Under the pieces are notes generated by a model. That model saw nothing but the letters and a program-made list of their open reading frames with translations, did not search any database and was not told the origin of the DNA. The translations under genes were made by a program, and so were the position numbers. This document shows positions 35,238 to 44,616 of a stretch of 64,000 nucleotides of DNA, in pieces. Source of the DNA: Rudaeicoccus suwonensis (GTDB taxonomy: Bacteria > Actinomycetota > Actinomycetes > Actinomycetales > Dermatophilaceae); the NCBI RefSeq assembly GCF_007829035.1, contig NZ_VIVQ01000002.1, forward strand, positions 558,001 to 622,000, written 5' to 3'. Numbering within the stretch: position 1 is the stretch's first letter; every line of letters begins with the position of its first letter.

Positions 35238-37966
35238 GCGCGGGCCGCACTGAAAGTACGAGTCTGGTCGTCCCCGAACTGCTTCAGGGCCAATGGACGA
35301 CGGCCATCATCAGTACCTTCGGTGCGAATCTGACGTTCTTCGAGTCGCGCCTGATGGGCCAACTCGCGCAAGTTCCGCTCCGGATCATCCTGGCCGATGG
35401 CCAACAACTGCTCCGAGGCCTGGAGGAGGCAGCGCGGACGGGGCAACGGCACAGGTTGGCAAACAAGGCGTACGTGGCGGCGCCAATACGGCACCCGCAT
35501 GCGGCCCACGCCAAAGTCATACTTCTGCTTGGGCCGACCAGTGGCAGGCTGATCGCAGGGTCGGGCAATTTGAGCTACGACGGGTACGCGTCGCCCGGCG
35601 AACTCTGGCACGTGTACGAATACGACGACGACCAGCCCGAACACCTCAAACAGTTCACCGCTGCTAGGGCCTTCTTCGACTCTCTCGCCGACCGCAAACA
35701 CATCGACCCTCCTGCGATCGATTTGCTTCAAACGGCCTGGGGCAACTCAACGTGGCTCCCGTCCGAGGTGCCCGCCCAGGCCTCCCTGGTCAACAACTTC
35801 GACCGCCCGCTCATCGCACAGCTGCGTGACGCGGCGTCTGACCCGGTTCTAGAGATGGTCGTACATGCGCCATTTCACGACAAAGACTGCGCGGCGCTCG
35901 ACCAGTTGCTCACAACCTTCCAACCGAAGCGGCTTCGCCTCCTGGTCACCCACGCAACATCCGCTGAAACTACGAGCATTGAACGAATTCTCGGGGCGGA
36001 CCCGTCCCGGACAGTCGAGCTCGTAGACGTAGTGGACGAACCATCCACATACCTGCACGCGAAATGGGTACATCTGATCCACAGCAAGAGCGAGACGCTC
36101 TTGACCGGGTCGGCGAACCTCTCACGATCGGCTTTGCTCCGAACAACCGCCGCAGGCAATATCGAGGCAGGCATCATTTCTGCTGGCGCGCGCGGCGCGT
36201 TCGATGGAATCTATGCACACGTGCAGCGGCAGCCAGTAACGAACCTCGGCTCTCTTGGGCTCTCAATACACGAGGTCGCGCCTGACGACGAGGCAGTGAT
36301 CGACGGCCTCGTTGCCCTGTGGAGCAGGTTGGATGGTAACCAGCTGGCAGTCACGTTTTCGGCTGCCGTGCCACTAACCTCGAAGTTCCAGCTTGAAGAT
36401 GACGCCGGGGACGAGCTAGAGGTCGTCTCCGTCACGATCGACGACAACATGGCCACATTTGTCCTCGCCAAGAGATCGGCTGATCGTCTTGCAGAAGGTG
36501 GGCGTGTGGTGGTCTACGTCGACGGCGATGCCGACCAGCGCAGCGTGATGTGGCCGTATCACCTCCGAGATTTGCGACATCGCCTCAAGATTGCAGGGCA
36601 ACGGGAGCAACTTCCCCGTGTCGGCACCCTCCCTGATCAAGACGCGGAGCTATACGACCTACTTCGCGAGCTGGACCAAACACTGATCATCGATCGTGAG
36701 GCCGCATGGCGGATTGCCTCGCCGGGGAAGACGGCTGACGACGGTGGTGGCGGCAGCGATAGTGGGGATGTCGTTCGTCTTGACGAACTCGATTGGGAGC
36801 GCGTCCGTCGCGATCCCCGATACCGCGCATACAACCCTCGTGGACGTGCGCCGGGGACAGCGCCAACTGATATCCAGGTGATACTCGCGGCCATAGCCAG
36901 GCGGCTAGGTGACCTCGGAATCTCGTCACCAGACACCGGCAGCGACGATGACGACCTGGCGCATGAGGGCGACGTCGGCCTGGACGCGAACGACGAAGCC
37001 ACCGACGACGAGCTCGAGGATGAACTGACGAGACATCGGTTACCGGTCAGCACCCGCACCAGGATGGCGTTCGATCGCTTCGTTCGGCGCTACGGCGACG
37101 CGCTCTCGGACAGTGGCTTCGTTGACGACTTAGGGCCGGTTGTCGCCGTCACGAACGCAGTGATCTTCAACCACATCCTCTCCCGCCTGCTCGAAAGAGA
37201 GGCCGTTTCGCCGCGCTATGCACTCGCAGCCCTGCTCGCAACGTGGCAGTTTCTGTGGGGCACGTGCGAAGAAGGCGGGGTGACCAAGGGCCTCGATACC
37301 GAGACACTCGATGTTGTCCGCACCATCCTGAAGGACAGTGAGTCACGAGCCGAGACGTTGCGAGGCCTTGTCAGTGCGCTCGGTTACGAGGACGCAGAAA
37401 ACGTATGGACTTCGCTTCGCAATGTGACGCGATACCTGCTGACTGATTCCGAGTTCGCTCTTGACGCGGTGTTGGTGTCCGAAGCCGCCGGTGATCCGAG
37501 CATGAGTCTCATGGTGCTCGATGAGCTCACTCAACTGGCCGAATGGTACGCCGAGCGCGAGCTCTTCGATTTTGTCCTCGCTGGCGTCGGCTTGCCGGCC
37601 TCGGCTGCTGGGTGGCGAGTAGAAAGCGTCCGGCGCGCTGGCCGTGATTACCGATCGGTGACATTCATCGTCCACCCGCCGGTTGAAAAATTGACCGTTG
37701 AGTTGATGCGTGATCTCCTCCAGCGGGCGGCCGTTGCAACGTACTTCGCGGGCAACGATGGCGATTACATCCGAGTTCGCTTGGATGGAAACGGGAAGTC
37801 CGTTGCGTACTGGGATGAGGCTGCCGGTGAAGGCGTCGTGATGGTCGATGACGAAGTTGAAGAGCTCGACCCGATTGACCCACCGTGGCCAGTATGGAGC
37901 CTTCGCCTTGACGACGTTCGAAGTGAACTCGATGCAGCCGCGCCTTCGCAGGCTGAACCTGCATGA
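35234..37966 (+). CDS. Large phospholipase D-family protein, probable nuclease
   Basis: 910 residues with two HxK half-sites: HAKVILLLGPTSGRLIAGSGNLSYDGY (about residue 90; GSGNLS carries the partner motif) and HAKWVHLIHSKSETLLTGSANLSRSAL (about 275). Together they would form one PLD active site that hydrolyses phosphodiesters, most likely DNA here. The remaining 600 residues have an acidic linker (SDDDDLAHEGDVGLDAND, residues about 570-600) and a helical C-terminal region without a known domain. Last gene of the operon, overlapping the 582-residue gene by four bases. Confidence 0.82.
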   Translation: MSAGRTESTSLVVPELLQGQWTTAIISTFGANLTFFESRLMGQLAQVPLRIILADGQQLLRGLEEAARTGQRHRLANKAYVAAPIRHPHAAHAKVILLLGPTSGRLIAGSGNLSYDGYASPGELWHVYEYDDDQPEHLKQFTAARAFFDSLADRKHIDPPAIDLLQTAWGNSTWLPSEVPAQASLVNNFDRPLIAQLRDAASDPVLEMVVHAPFHDKDCAALDQLLTTFQPKRLRLLVTHATSAETTSIERILGADPSRTVELVDVVDEPSTYLHAKWVHLIHSKSETLLTGSANLSRSALLRTTAAGNIEAGIISAGARGAFDGIYAHVQRQPVTNLGSLGLSIHEVAPDDEAVIDGLVALWSRLDGNQLAVTFSAAVPLTSKFQLEDDAGDELEVVSVTIDDNMATFVLAKRSADRLAEGGRVVVYVDGDADQRSVMWPYHLRDLRHRLKIAGQREQLPRVGTLPDQDAELYDLLRELDQTLIIDREAAWRIASPGKTADDGGGGSDSGDVVRLDELDWERVRRDPRYRAYNPRGRAPGTAPTDIQVILAAIARRLGDLGISSPDTGSDDDDLAHEGDVGLDANDEATDDELEDELTRHRLPVSTRTRMAFDRFVRRYGDALSDSGFVDDLGPVVAVTNAVIFNHILSRLLEREAVSPRYALAALLATWQFLWGTCEEGGVTKGLDTETLDVVRTILKDSESRAETLRGLVSALGYEDAENVWTSLRNVTRYLLTDSEFALDAVLVSEAAGDPSMSLMVLDELTQLAEWYAERELFDFVLAGVGLPASAAGWRVESVRRAGRDYRSVTFIVHPPVEKLTVELMRDLLQRAAVATYFAGNDGDYIRVRLDGNGKSVAYWDEAAGEGVVMVDDEVEELDPIDPPWPVWSLRLDDVRSELDAAAPSQAEPA

Positions 37967-38138
37967 GCGTGGTACTTATCAGCTGTCTCTTCAGTGGTTG
38001 TTAAATGCGCCCATGGTAAGGGATGGCGATCGATGCCGTGGTGTTAATCGCCGGCATCCCACTGACTGTCATCGCGCCTTTCAAAACAGTAATTTTCACG
38101 AGATTTATTTCCCTGGGTCAGAGATATACAAGATTATC

Positions 38139-38225
38139 ATGGATTCAAAGGCGATATTCACCAAGGAAAGGCGCGATGCAATAGAAAGAAAACGAATTAA
38201 TAATGAAGCGCGCCAGGATGTTTGA
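38139..38225 (+). CDS. Possible 28-residue charged peptide
   Basis: ATG frame in AT-rich DNA at the end of the island: DSKAIFTKERRDAIERKRI then NNEARQDV. Strongly charged helix. Its stop overlaps the TTG of the following membrane peptide (TTGA). No strong ribosome site. Tentative. Confidence 0.3.
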   Translation: MDSKAIFTKERRDAIERKRINNEARQDV

Positions 38226-38320
38226 CTATAAACTTAGCTATAATCGTTACGTCTGACATAATTGCGTCGATCTGTGCAGTATTGACGATTTTATTCGTCT
38301 ATCGTATGAATGGATATTGA
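38222..38320 (+). CDS. Possible 32-residue single-helix membrane peptide
   Basis: TTG frame: TINLAIIVTSDIIASICAVL followed by TILFVYRMNGY. One membrane helix with a short basic/aromatic end, of the size of type I toxin or stress peptides. It is coupled by TTGA to the preceding charged peptide. Low GC compared with the genome suggests acquired DNA. Tentative, since the start codon is weak. Confidence 0.3.
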   Translation: MTINLAIIVTSDIIASICAVLTILFVYRMNGY

Positions 38321-38390
38321 GCGGTTACACGACTGCGGGTTGACCATTTGATTCGACGCGCCGACAGTCGCTGTCCGCATCTTCTGCCTC

Positions 38391-38429
38391 GTCCGTACTT
38401 CGGGCAAACGTGTCACCCGAAGTACGGAC
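38391..38429 (-). terminator. Terminator hairpin of the aldehyde dehydrogenase gene
   Basis: Perfect 14-base arms (GTCCGTACTTCGGG and complement) around an 11-base loop, starting nine bases after the stop of the minus-strand aldehyde dehydrogenase gene. It also marks the right edge of the island. Confidence 0.75.
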
Positions 38430-38437
38430 ACGAGAAT

Positions 38438-39910
38438 CTACGGCATGGCGAAAATCGTTCGGTGCCAGTCCTTGTGCGCATCGCCGGTGGTGTCGAACAT
38501 GACGTGCTTGACGTTGGTGTATTCGTCGAGCGCGTACTGGCTCATGTCCTTGCCGTAACCGGACTGCTTGTAGCCGCCGTGCGGCATGTCGCTCACGATC
38601 GGGATGTGGTCGTTGATCCACACCGCGCCGGCGCGTATGTCGCGGGTCGCCCGCAGCGCACGGTGCACATTGGTGGTCCACGCCGATGCGGCCAGGCCGA
38701 AACGGCTGTCATTCGCCAGAGCCAGCCCTTCGTCATCCGTGTCGAACGTCAGCACGACCAGCACCGGTCCGAAGACCTCGTTCTGCACGATGTCCGAATC
38801 CTGCGCTGCACCCGTGATCAGCGTCGGCCGGTAGTACGCACCTGGCCCTTCGGGCGCGAAACCGCCTGTCACAACTGTGGATCCGGCGGCGCGTGCCGCG
38901 TCGACCATCGCAGCCACCCGGTCGCGATGCTGGTGTGAGATGAGCGGCCCCAGGTCGGTCGCGGGGTCATCCGTCGGGCCGAGGACGACGCGGTCATACA
39001 ACTCGCCCACCGCGGCGACGAAGGCGTCATACAGCGGGCGCTGCACGTAGGCGCGGGTCGCGGCCGTGCAGTCCTGACCGGTGTTGATCAGCGAACCCGC
39101 CACCGCACCATGGGCGGCTGCCTCGAGATCGGCGTCGTCGAAAACGACGAAGGGCGCCTTGCCGCCGAGTTCCATGTGGGTGCGCTTCGATGTCGCTGCC
39201 GTCGCGGCGATGATCTGCTGCCCGACCATCGTCGACCCGGTGAACGACACCATGTCGACCTGCGGATGCGCGATCAGCGTCGCGCCGGTCGTGGCTCCCG
39301 GGCCGGTGACCACGTTGAAGATCCCGTCGGGCAGCCCCGCCTCGGTCGCCAGCTGCGCGAAGCGCAGCGTCGTGGATGGCGTCAGCTCGCTCGGCTTCAG
39401 CACGATCGCATTGCCGGCGGCGATCGCAGGCAGCACCTTCCACGCGGCCATCTGCAGCGGATAGTTCCAGGGCGCAATGGATCCCACGACCCCGACGGCC
39501 TCGCGACGGATGCTGCTGGTCGTGCCTGCGGCATACTCCCCGGTCGCCTTGCCCTCCAGGTTGCGCGCGGTGCCGGCGAAGAACGAGGTGTTGTCGATGG
39601 TGCCCGGCACGTCAAACTCGCGCGCCAGCCGGATCGGCTTGCCGGCCTCGCGCGACTCCAGTTGCGCGAGATCCTCCGCATCGCGTTCGAGCAACGCCGC
39701 GAGCTTGTTCAGCACCCCGGCGCGCTCGCCGGGCGTGACTCGCGACCACGAGTTGTATGCCGATCGCGCGGCTTCGAGCGCACTTTCGACATCGTCGGCG
39801 CTCGCGACGTCGACCGTGTCGAGCTGTATGCCGGTGGACGGGTCGATCAGTTCGAGGGTCTCGTCGGCGGAGCCGTTTCGGAGCCGGCCGTTGATGTATT
39901 GATATGGCAT
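38438..39910 (-). CDS. Aldehyde dehydrogenase, probable gamma-aminobutyraldehyde type
   Basis: A 490-residue NAD(P)-dependent dehydrogenase. The general-base Glu is in MELGGKAPFVV and the catalytic Cys in NTGQDCTAATR. The C-terminal signature IPIVSDMPHGGYKQSGYGKDMSQYALDEYTNVKHVM is typical of aminobutyraldehyde dehydrogenases, which turn 4-aminobutanal (from putrescine) into GABA. It neighbours a MocR regulator and an aminotransferase/oxidase/permease cluster, which supports polyamine breakdown. Substrate is inferred. Confidence 0.87.
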   Translation of the reverse strand: MPYQYINGRLRNGSADETLELIDPSTGIQLDTVDVASADDVESALEAARSAYNSWSRVTPGERAGVLNKLAALLERDAEDLAQLESREAGKPIRLAREFDVPGTIDNTSFFAGTARNLEGKATGEYAAGTTSSIRREAVGVVGSIAPWNYPLQMAAWKVLPAIAAGNAIVLKPSELTPSTTLRFAQLATEAGLPDGIFNVVTGPGATTGATLIAHPQVDMVSFTGSTMVGQQIIAATAATSKRTHMELGGKAPFVVFDDADLEAAAHGAVAGSLINTGQDCTAATRAYVQRPLYDAFVAAVGELYDRVVLGPTDDPATDLGPLISHQHRDRVAAMVDAARAAGSTVVTGGFAPEGPGAYYRPTLITGAAQDSDIVQNEVFGPVLVVLTFDTDDEGLALANDSRFGLAASAWTTNVHRALRATRDIRAGAVWINDHIPIVSDMPHGGYKQSGYGKDMSQYALDEYTNVKHVMFDTTGDAHKDWHRTIFAMP

Positions 39911-40001
39911 GACGGGCCTTTCTGAGCCGTGAAATGCAATGAAGTCAAAGGAAATTCAACAAGGCGCGCGAGAGCGCGACGTGAGCGGATCTGTCTGGTT
40001 A

Positions 40002-41342
40002 TCAACGGAATCCGGCGCTGTTGCCGACGGCCGCCGCGGCGGCGAGCTCGGCAGCGACGCGATCGTGATCGTCGGCGAGGGAGGCGGTCGTCACGCGGAC
40101 GTGTGCTGATGTGGCGTCCGCACGCACGGTGAACGGTGTGCCCGAGGCGACGCCGATGCCCCGACTGGCCAAGCGCACCATCGCCGCCGCCTCGTCGACC
40201 ACGGGCAGCCACAGGTTGATGCCATCGCGCGCGTGCACCTCGACACCGTGCTGCCGCAACCGGTCGACCAACGCCTCACGCCTGCGGGCGTATTCACAGC
40301 GGGCAGAAGCGATCTGGGCGGCGACGGCGTCATCGGTCAGCAGGGTCAGCAGCAGTGACTGCAGCAGACGGGAGGTCCACCCCTGGCCGAACAGCCGCCG
40401 GTCGATGATCGGGTTCAGCAGAGCGGCCGGACCACCGATGGCCGCCAGTCGCAGGTCCGGACCGAAGGACTTGGAGAAGCTGCGGATGTGCAGCACCCGG
40501 TCGGGCAGCAAGTCGCCGAGGCTCACCGCGGCGGCGCTGGCCACGTCGCCGGTCGCGTCGTCCTCGACGATCAGCGCGTGATGCGAGCCCAGAGTGTCGG
40601 CGAGCTCGCGGGCGCGCTCGGCGGTGAGTGATGCGCCCGTGGGGTTCTGGCCACGCGGTTGCAGGATCACCATGGCGGGACGGAACCGCGTCAACGACTG
40701 CGCCAAAGCGCCTGGCAACAGACCGTTTTCGTCGATCGCAACACCGTGGGCGACCGCGCCGATCGAGTCGAGGATGTCGAGGATCGGCGGAAATGTCGGA
40801 TCCTCCACCAGCACCACATCGCCGAAACGCAGATGGGTGTCGGCGATGAGCTGCATGGCGTCCATTGCCCCGTCGACGACGGTGACAGCTTCGATGGCGC
40901 TCGGCCAGGTCGACAGCAGCACCTGCGTCAGGCCCGGCAGGACAGGGTCGTCGAGATAGCTGGTCGGGCGGGCACGGCCGGGTAGCGCCTGCAACGCGGG
41001 CGTGATGTCCGGCAACAGCTCTGGGTCAGGCACCCCCGTCGACAGGTCGAGGGTGAAGGAGTTGCCCGACTCGAGCGCGCGCCGGTAACGGCTGGGCCGA
41101 TGGGTGCCGGTGGCCACCCGCGTGCCCCTGCGGCCGTCGGTGGCGATGGCGCCGGATCGGGTGAGCAGCGACCATGCTGAACTCACCGTCGTCGGTGAGA
41201 CCTGCAGGTCCCCGGCCAGGCTGCGGATCGGTGGCAGCACGTCACCTTCGCGCAGGTCACCGGTGCGGATCGCCGCAAGCACGGCGTCCGCCAACCCGCG
41301 GCTGGTCCGCTCGGTGAGGTTGAGGCGTGCTGCGTCGAACAT
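40002..41342 (-). CDS. MocR-type regulator (GntR HTH plus aminotransferase fold)
   Basis: 446 residues. An N-terminal GntR winged helix (LNLTERTSRGLADAVLAAI, DVLPPIRSLAGDLQVSPTTV) is joined to a class I aminotransferase-like domain with the PLP lysine in SFSKSFGPDLRLA and the NPTG motif in QPRGQNPTGASL. Such proteins (GabR, PdxR, TauR) sense amino compounds through PLP. It is divergent from the MmsA-aminotransferase-oxidase-permease operon and is its likely regulator. I chose ATG 41342 over an upstream TTG at 41357. Confidence 0.88.
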   Translation of the reverse strand: MFDAARLNLTERTSRGLADAVLAAIRTGDLREGDVLPPIRSLAGDLQVSPTTVSSAWSLLTRSGAIATDGRRGTRVATGTHRPSRYRRALESGNSFTLDLSTGVPDPELLPDITPALQALPGRARPTSYLDDPVLPGLTQVLLSTWPSAIEAVTVVDGAMDAMQLIADTHLRFGDVVLVEDPTFPPILDILDSIGAVAHGVAIDENGLLPGALAQSLTRFRPAMVILQPRGQNPTGASLTAERARELADTLGSHHALIVEDDATGDVASAAAVSLGDLLPDRVLHIRSFSKSFGPDLRLAAIGGPAALLNPIIDRRLFGQGWTSRLLQSLLLTLLTDDAVAAQIASARCEYARRREALVDRLRQHGVEVHARDGINLWLPVVDEAAAMVRLASRGIGVASGTPFTVRADATSAHVRVTTASLADDHDRVAAELAAAAAVGNSAGFR

Positions 41343-41576
41343 TTCGTCACAGTACAACGTGTGGCAAAAAATGACAGTAGGTGAAGACGCGCCAGTTTCA
41401 CATCATCTTGCGCATCGCCGACCACCAAAGCCACATCGCCCGGTATGACGCGGATTCACCGCACTTCAGCGACGGACCGGCACCGTCATACATCTCGATG
41501 CACCCACGATCAAGAAGTTTTGTAACAGATCAAAATAGGCATTGTGTCGCGCGTCACCATGTCGTACGTTGCGGTT

Positions 41577-43067
41577 ATGACTGAGCGCATCGGGCAGTGG
41601 ATCAACGGACATCTCGTCACGTCGGACGCTGCGACAACGTCCCCCGTGTTCAACCCCGCGACCGGTGAGCAGACCGGTGCGCTCGAGTTCGCGACGCCGG
41701 CCGAGATCGACGATGCCGTCCGCAGCGCGACCGAGGCCGCCCGCGAGTGGCGTCTGTCGTCGTTGTCCAAGCGCAGCGCCGTGCTGTTCGCCTTCCGGCA
41801 GATCCTCCACGACCGCTCCGACGAGCTCGCCGCGATCATCACCGCCGAGCACGGCAAAGTGCTCGCCGACGCGCACGGCGAGATCGCCCGCGGCCTGGAA
41901 AACGTCGAATACGCCTGCGGTGTGCCGGAATTGCTCAAGGGCGGCTTCAGCGAGCAGGCCGCCTCAGGGGTCGACGTCTACTCGATCCGTCAGCCGCTCG
42001 GCGTCGTCGCCGGCATCACCCCGTTCAACTTCCCCGCCATGGTGCCGCTGTGGATGTGCGCCAATGCGATCGCCGCAGGCAACGCCTTCGTGCTCAAGCC
42101 CAGCGAGAAGGATCCGTCGGCTTCGCTCTGGTTGGCGAAGGCGTGGCAGGAGGCAGGGCTGCCCGACGGAGTGTTCACCGTCATACAGGGCGGCAAGGAC
42201 GCCGTCGATGCGCTGCTGGCCCACGAGTCCATCGCGGCGATCAGCTTCGTCGGCTCGACGCCGATCGCGAAGTACATCTACGAAACCGGCACCGCCGCGG
42301 GCAAGCGTGTGCAGGCCCTCGGCGGCGCCAAGAACCACGCGCTGGTGCTGCCCGACGCCGACCTCGGCGTTGCCGCCGACGCGATCGTGTCAGCGGCATA
42401 CGGCGCGGCCGGTGAGCGCTGTATGGCGCTGTCCGTCGCCGTGGCCGTCGGTGACGTGGCCGACAAACTCGTCGACGCGATCGCCACCCGACTGCCGAAG
42501 CTGGTCGTCGGCGACGGCACGAAGCCAGGCACCGACATGGGTCCGCTCATCACCGCCGAGCACCGTGACAAGGTGGCCGGATACATCGACGCCGGAGAGG
42601 AATCCGGCGCCACGGTCGTCGTCGACGGACGCACCGGCGACCTGCCCGAAGGCGGCTTCTTCCTCGGCACCACGTTGCTGGACAACGTGACCACCCAGAT
42701 GAGCGTCTACACCGACGAGATCTTCGGGCCGGTGCTCGACGTCGTCCGCGTCGACACCTACGAGGAGGGCCTGGCGCTGATCAACGCCAACCCGTTCGCC
42801 AACGGCACCGCCATCTTCACGCGCGACGGCGGCGCGGCGCGGCAGTTCCAGTTCGACGTCGAGGTCGGCATGGTCGGCATCAACGTGCCGATCCCGGTGC
42901 CGGTCGCCTACTACTCGTTCGGCGGCTGGAAGGCCTCGCTGTTCGGCGACACCCACATGTACGGCCCGGAGGGCATCAACTTCTACACGCGCGGCAAGGT
43001 GGTCACGTCACGGTGGCCCGACCCGGCGACATCGTCGGTCGATCTCGGCTTCCCCCGCACCCGCTGA
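41577..43067 (+). CDS. mmsA: CoA-acylating (methyl)malonate-semialdehyde dehydrogenase
   Basis: 496 residues. The MmsA signature is present: ITPFNFPAMVPLWM, FVGSTPIAKYIY, catalytic Cys in GAAGERCMALS, and IPVPVAYYSFGGWKASLFGD near the end. MmsA makes acyl-CoA from malonate or methylmalonate semialdehyde, steps of beta-alanine, valine or inositol breakdown. With the aminotransferase next to it, malonic semialdehyde from beta-alanine is a likely substrate. The ATG at 41577 fits the family start. Confidence 0.9.
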   Translation: MTERIGQWINGHLVTSDAATTSPVFNPATGEQTGALEFATPAEIDDAVRSATEAAREWRLSSLSKRSAVLFAFRQILHDRSDELAAIITAEHGKVLADAHGEIARGLENVEYACGVPELLKGGFSEQAASGVDVYSIRQPLGVVAGITPFNFPAMVPLWMCANAIAAGNAFVLKPSEKDPSASLWLAKAWQEAGLPDGVFTVIQGGKDAVDALLAHESIAAISFVGSTPIAKYIYETGTAAGKRVQALGGAKNHALVLPDADLGVAADAIVSAAYGAAGERCMALSVAVAVGDVADKLVDAIATRLPKLVVGDGTKPGTDMGPLITAEHRDKVAGYIDAGEESGATVVVDGRTGDLPEGGFFLGTTLLDNVTTQMSVYTDEIFGPVLDVVRVDTYEEGLALINANPFANGTAIFTRDGGAARQFQFDVEVGMVGINVPIPVPVAYYSFGGWKASLFGDTHMYGPEGINFYTRGKVVTSRWPDPATSSVDLGFPRTR

Positions 43068-43135
43068 GGTCGCCACCACCTCCACCAGTCGTCGCCGAGC
43101 GGCGGTCGTACGGCCCGCAACCCGAAAGGCACACC

Positions 43136-44503
43136 ATGAGCAACCCGTTGGCCGGAATCCCCACCCAGGAGTCCGAGGTCCGCAGCCTGGACCGGGCGCA
43201 CGTCTTCCACTCGTGGTCCGCGCAGGCGAAGATCGACCCGCTGCCGATCGCGTCCGCGCAGGGCTCGTATTTCACCGACTACGAGGGCAATCGCTATCTC
43301 GACTTCTCCTCGCAGTTGGTCAACGTCAACATCGGCTACCAGCACCCGCGGCTGATCGCGGCGATCCAGGAGTATGTCGCAAAGCTCGCGACCATCCAGC
43401 CGGCCTTCGCCAATGATGCGCGCTCGGAGGCCGCACGACTGATCACCGAACTGGCCGGTCCGAGCTTCCGCAGCGTGTTCTTCACCAACGGTGGAGCCGA
43501 GGCCAACGAGAACGCCATCCGGATGGCGCGGTTGCACACCGGACGGCCGAAAGTCCTTGCGGCATACCGCAGTTACCACGGCGCGACGCACGGGGTGATC
43601 GGTCTGACCGGTGACCCGAGGCGCTGGGGCACCGAGCCCTTCACCGTGCCGGGCATCGTGCACTTCTGGGGGCCGTACCCCTACCGGTCGGCGTTCTATT
43701 CGCAGACTCCGGAGCAGGAGACCGAGCGTGCGCTGCAGCACCTGCGCGACACGATCATGGTCGAAGGTGCCGGCACCATCGCCGCGATCATCCTCGAACC
43801 GGTCGTGGGGACCAACGGTGTCCTCGTGCCGCCTCCGGGATACCTGGCAGGTGTGCGACAGCTCTGCGACGAGCACGGCATCCTGCTGATCGCCGACGAG
43901 GTCATGGCCGGCTTCGGCCGGTGCGGCGAGTGGTTCGCCGTGCATCACTGGGATGTCGTGCCGGACCTGATCACCTTCGCCAAGGGCGTGAACTCCGGCT
44001 ATGTGCCGCTCGGTGGCGTGATCGTGTCCGACGTCGTCGCGAGCACCTTCGACGACCGCGTCTACCCGGGCGGCCTGACGTACCAAGGACATCCGCTGGC
44101 GTGCGCCTCGGCGGTCGCGTCGATCGAGATCTTCAAGGACGAGAAGATCCTTGAGAATGCGCGCTTCCTCGGCACCGATGTGATCGGCCCGGAGCTGGAG
44201 AAGATCGCCGACAAGCACCCGTCTGTCGGTGAGGTCCGCGGGCTCGGTGTGTTCTGGGCGGTGGAGTTGGTCAAGGACAAGACGACGCGCGAACCCCTCG
44301 TGCCCTACAACGCCTCGGGTGCCGCCGCCACGCCGATGAACGACTTCGCCGCTGCCTGCAAGGCGCGCGGCATGTGGCCGATGACGCACTTCAACCGCAC
44401 CCACGTCGTGCCGCCGTGCACCACCACCGAGGCCGAGGTCCGCGAGGGTCTGGCGATCCTCGACGAGGCGCTCGACGTCGCAGACTCCTTCTGCGACGCC
44501 TGA
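43136..44503 (+). CDS. Class III omega-aminotransferase
   Basis: 455 residues with a PLP fold: FFTNGGAEANENAIRMAR, the YHGATHG loop, ILEPVVGTNGV, LLIADEVMAGFGRCG and the PLP lysine in ITFAKGVNSGYVPLGG. A GAAAGG ribosome site precedes the ATG. It belongs to the group that deaminates terminal amines such as beta-alanine, GABA or taurine with pyruvate or an oxoacid. Between mmsA and an FAD oxidase, it would supply the semialdehyde for MmsA. Confidence 0.88.
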   Translation: MSNPLAGIPTQESEVRSLDRAHVFHSWSAQAKIDPLPIASAQGSYFTDYEGNRYLDFSSQLVNVNIGYQHPRLIAAIQEYVAKLATIQPAFANDARSEAARLITELAGPSFRSVFFTNGGAEANENAIRMARLHTGRPKVLAAYRSYHGATHGVIGLTGDPRRWGTEPFTVPGIVHFWGPYPYRSAFYSQTPEQETERALQHLRDTIMVEGAGTIAAIILEPVVGTNGVLVPPPGYLAGVRQLCDEHGILLIADEVMAGFGRCGEWFAVHHWDVVPDLITFAKGVNSGYVPLGGVIVSDVVASTFDDRVYPGGLTYQGHPLACASAVASIEIFKDEKILENARFLGTDVIGPELEKIADKHPSVGEVRGLGVFWAVELVKDKTTREPLVPYNASGAAATPMNDFAAACKARGMWPMTHFNRTHVVPPCTTTEAEVREGLAILDEALDVADSFCDA

Positions 44504-44509
44504 CCTTGT

Positions 44510-44552
44510 GTATGCCGTGACCCGGGCAGCCCGCCCGGGCCTGTCGGCATAC
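44510..44552 (+). terminator. Nested hairpin after the aminotransferase gene
   Basis: Outer arms GTATGCCG (44510-44517) and CGGCATAC (44545-44552) enclose an inner stem CCCGGGC/GCCCGGG. It could be a terminator or an attenuator inside the operon. The outer arms are two inverted GNCATAC words. Confidence 0.6.
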
Positions 44553-44616
44553 CCGATCGCGGCCTGATCCCTGCGACCCATTCGAACGAAAACCCAATGA
44601 AGAGGGTGACTTTCGC

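Noticed and set aside
22227-38437. tRNA-linked integration with flanking att repeats
   Set aside because: No tRNA, integrase or matching direct repeats were found at either edge, so the way the island entered is unknown.
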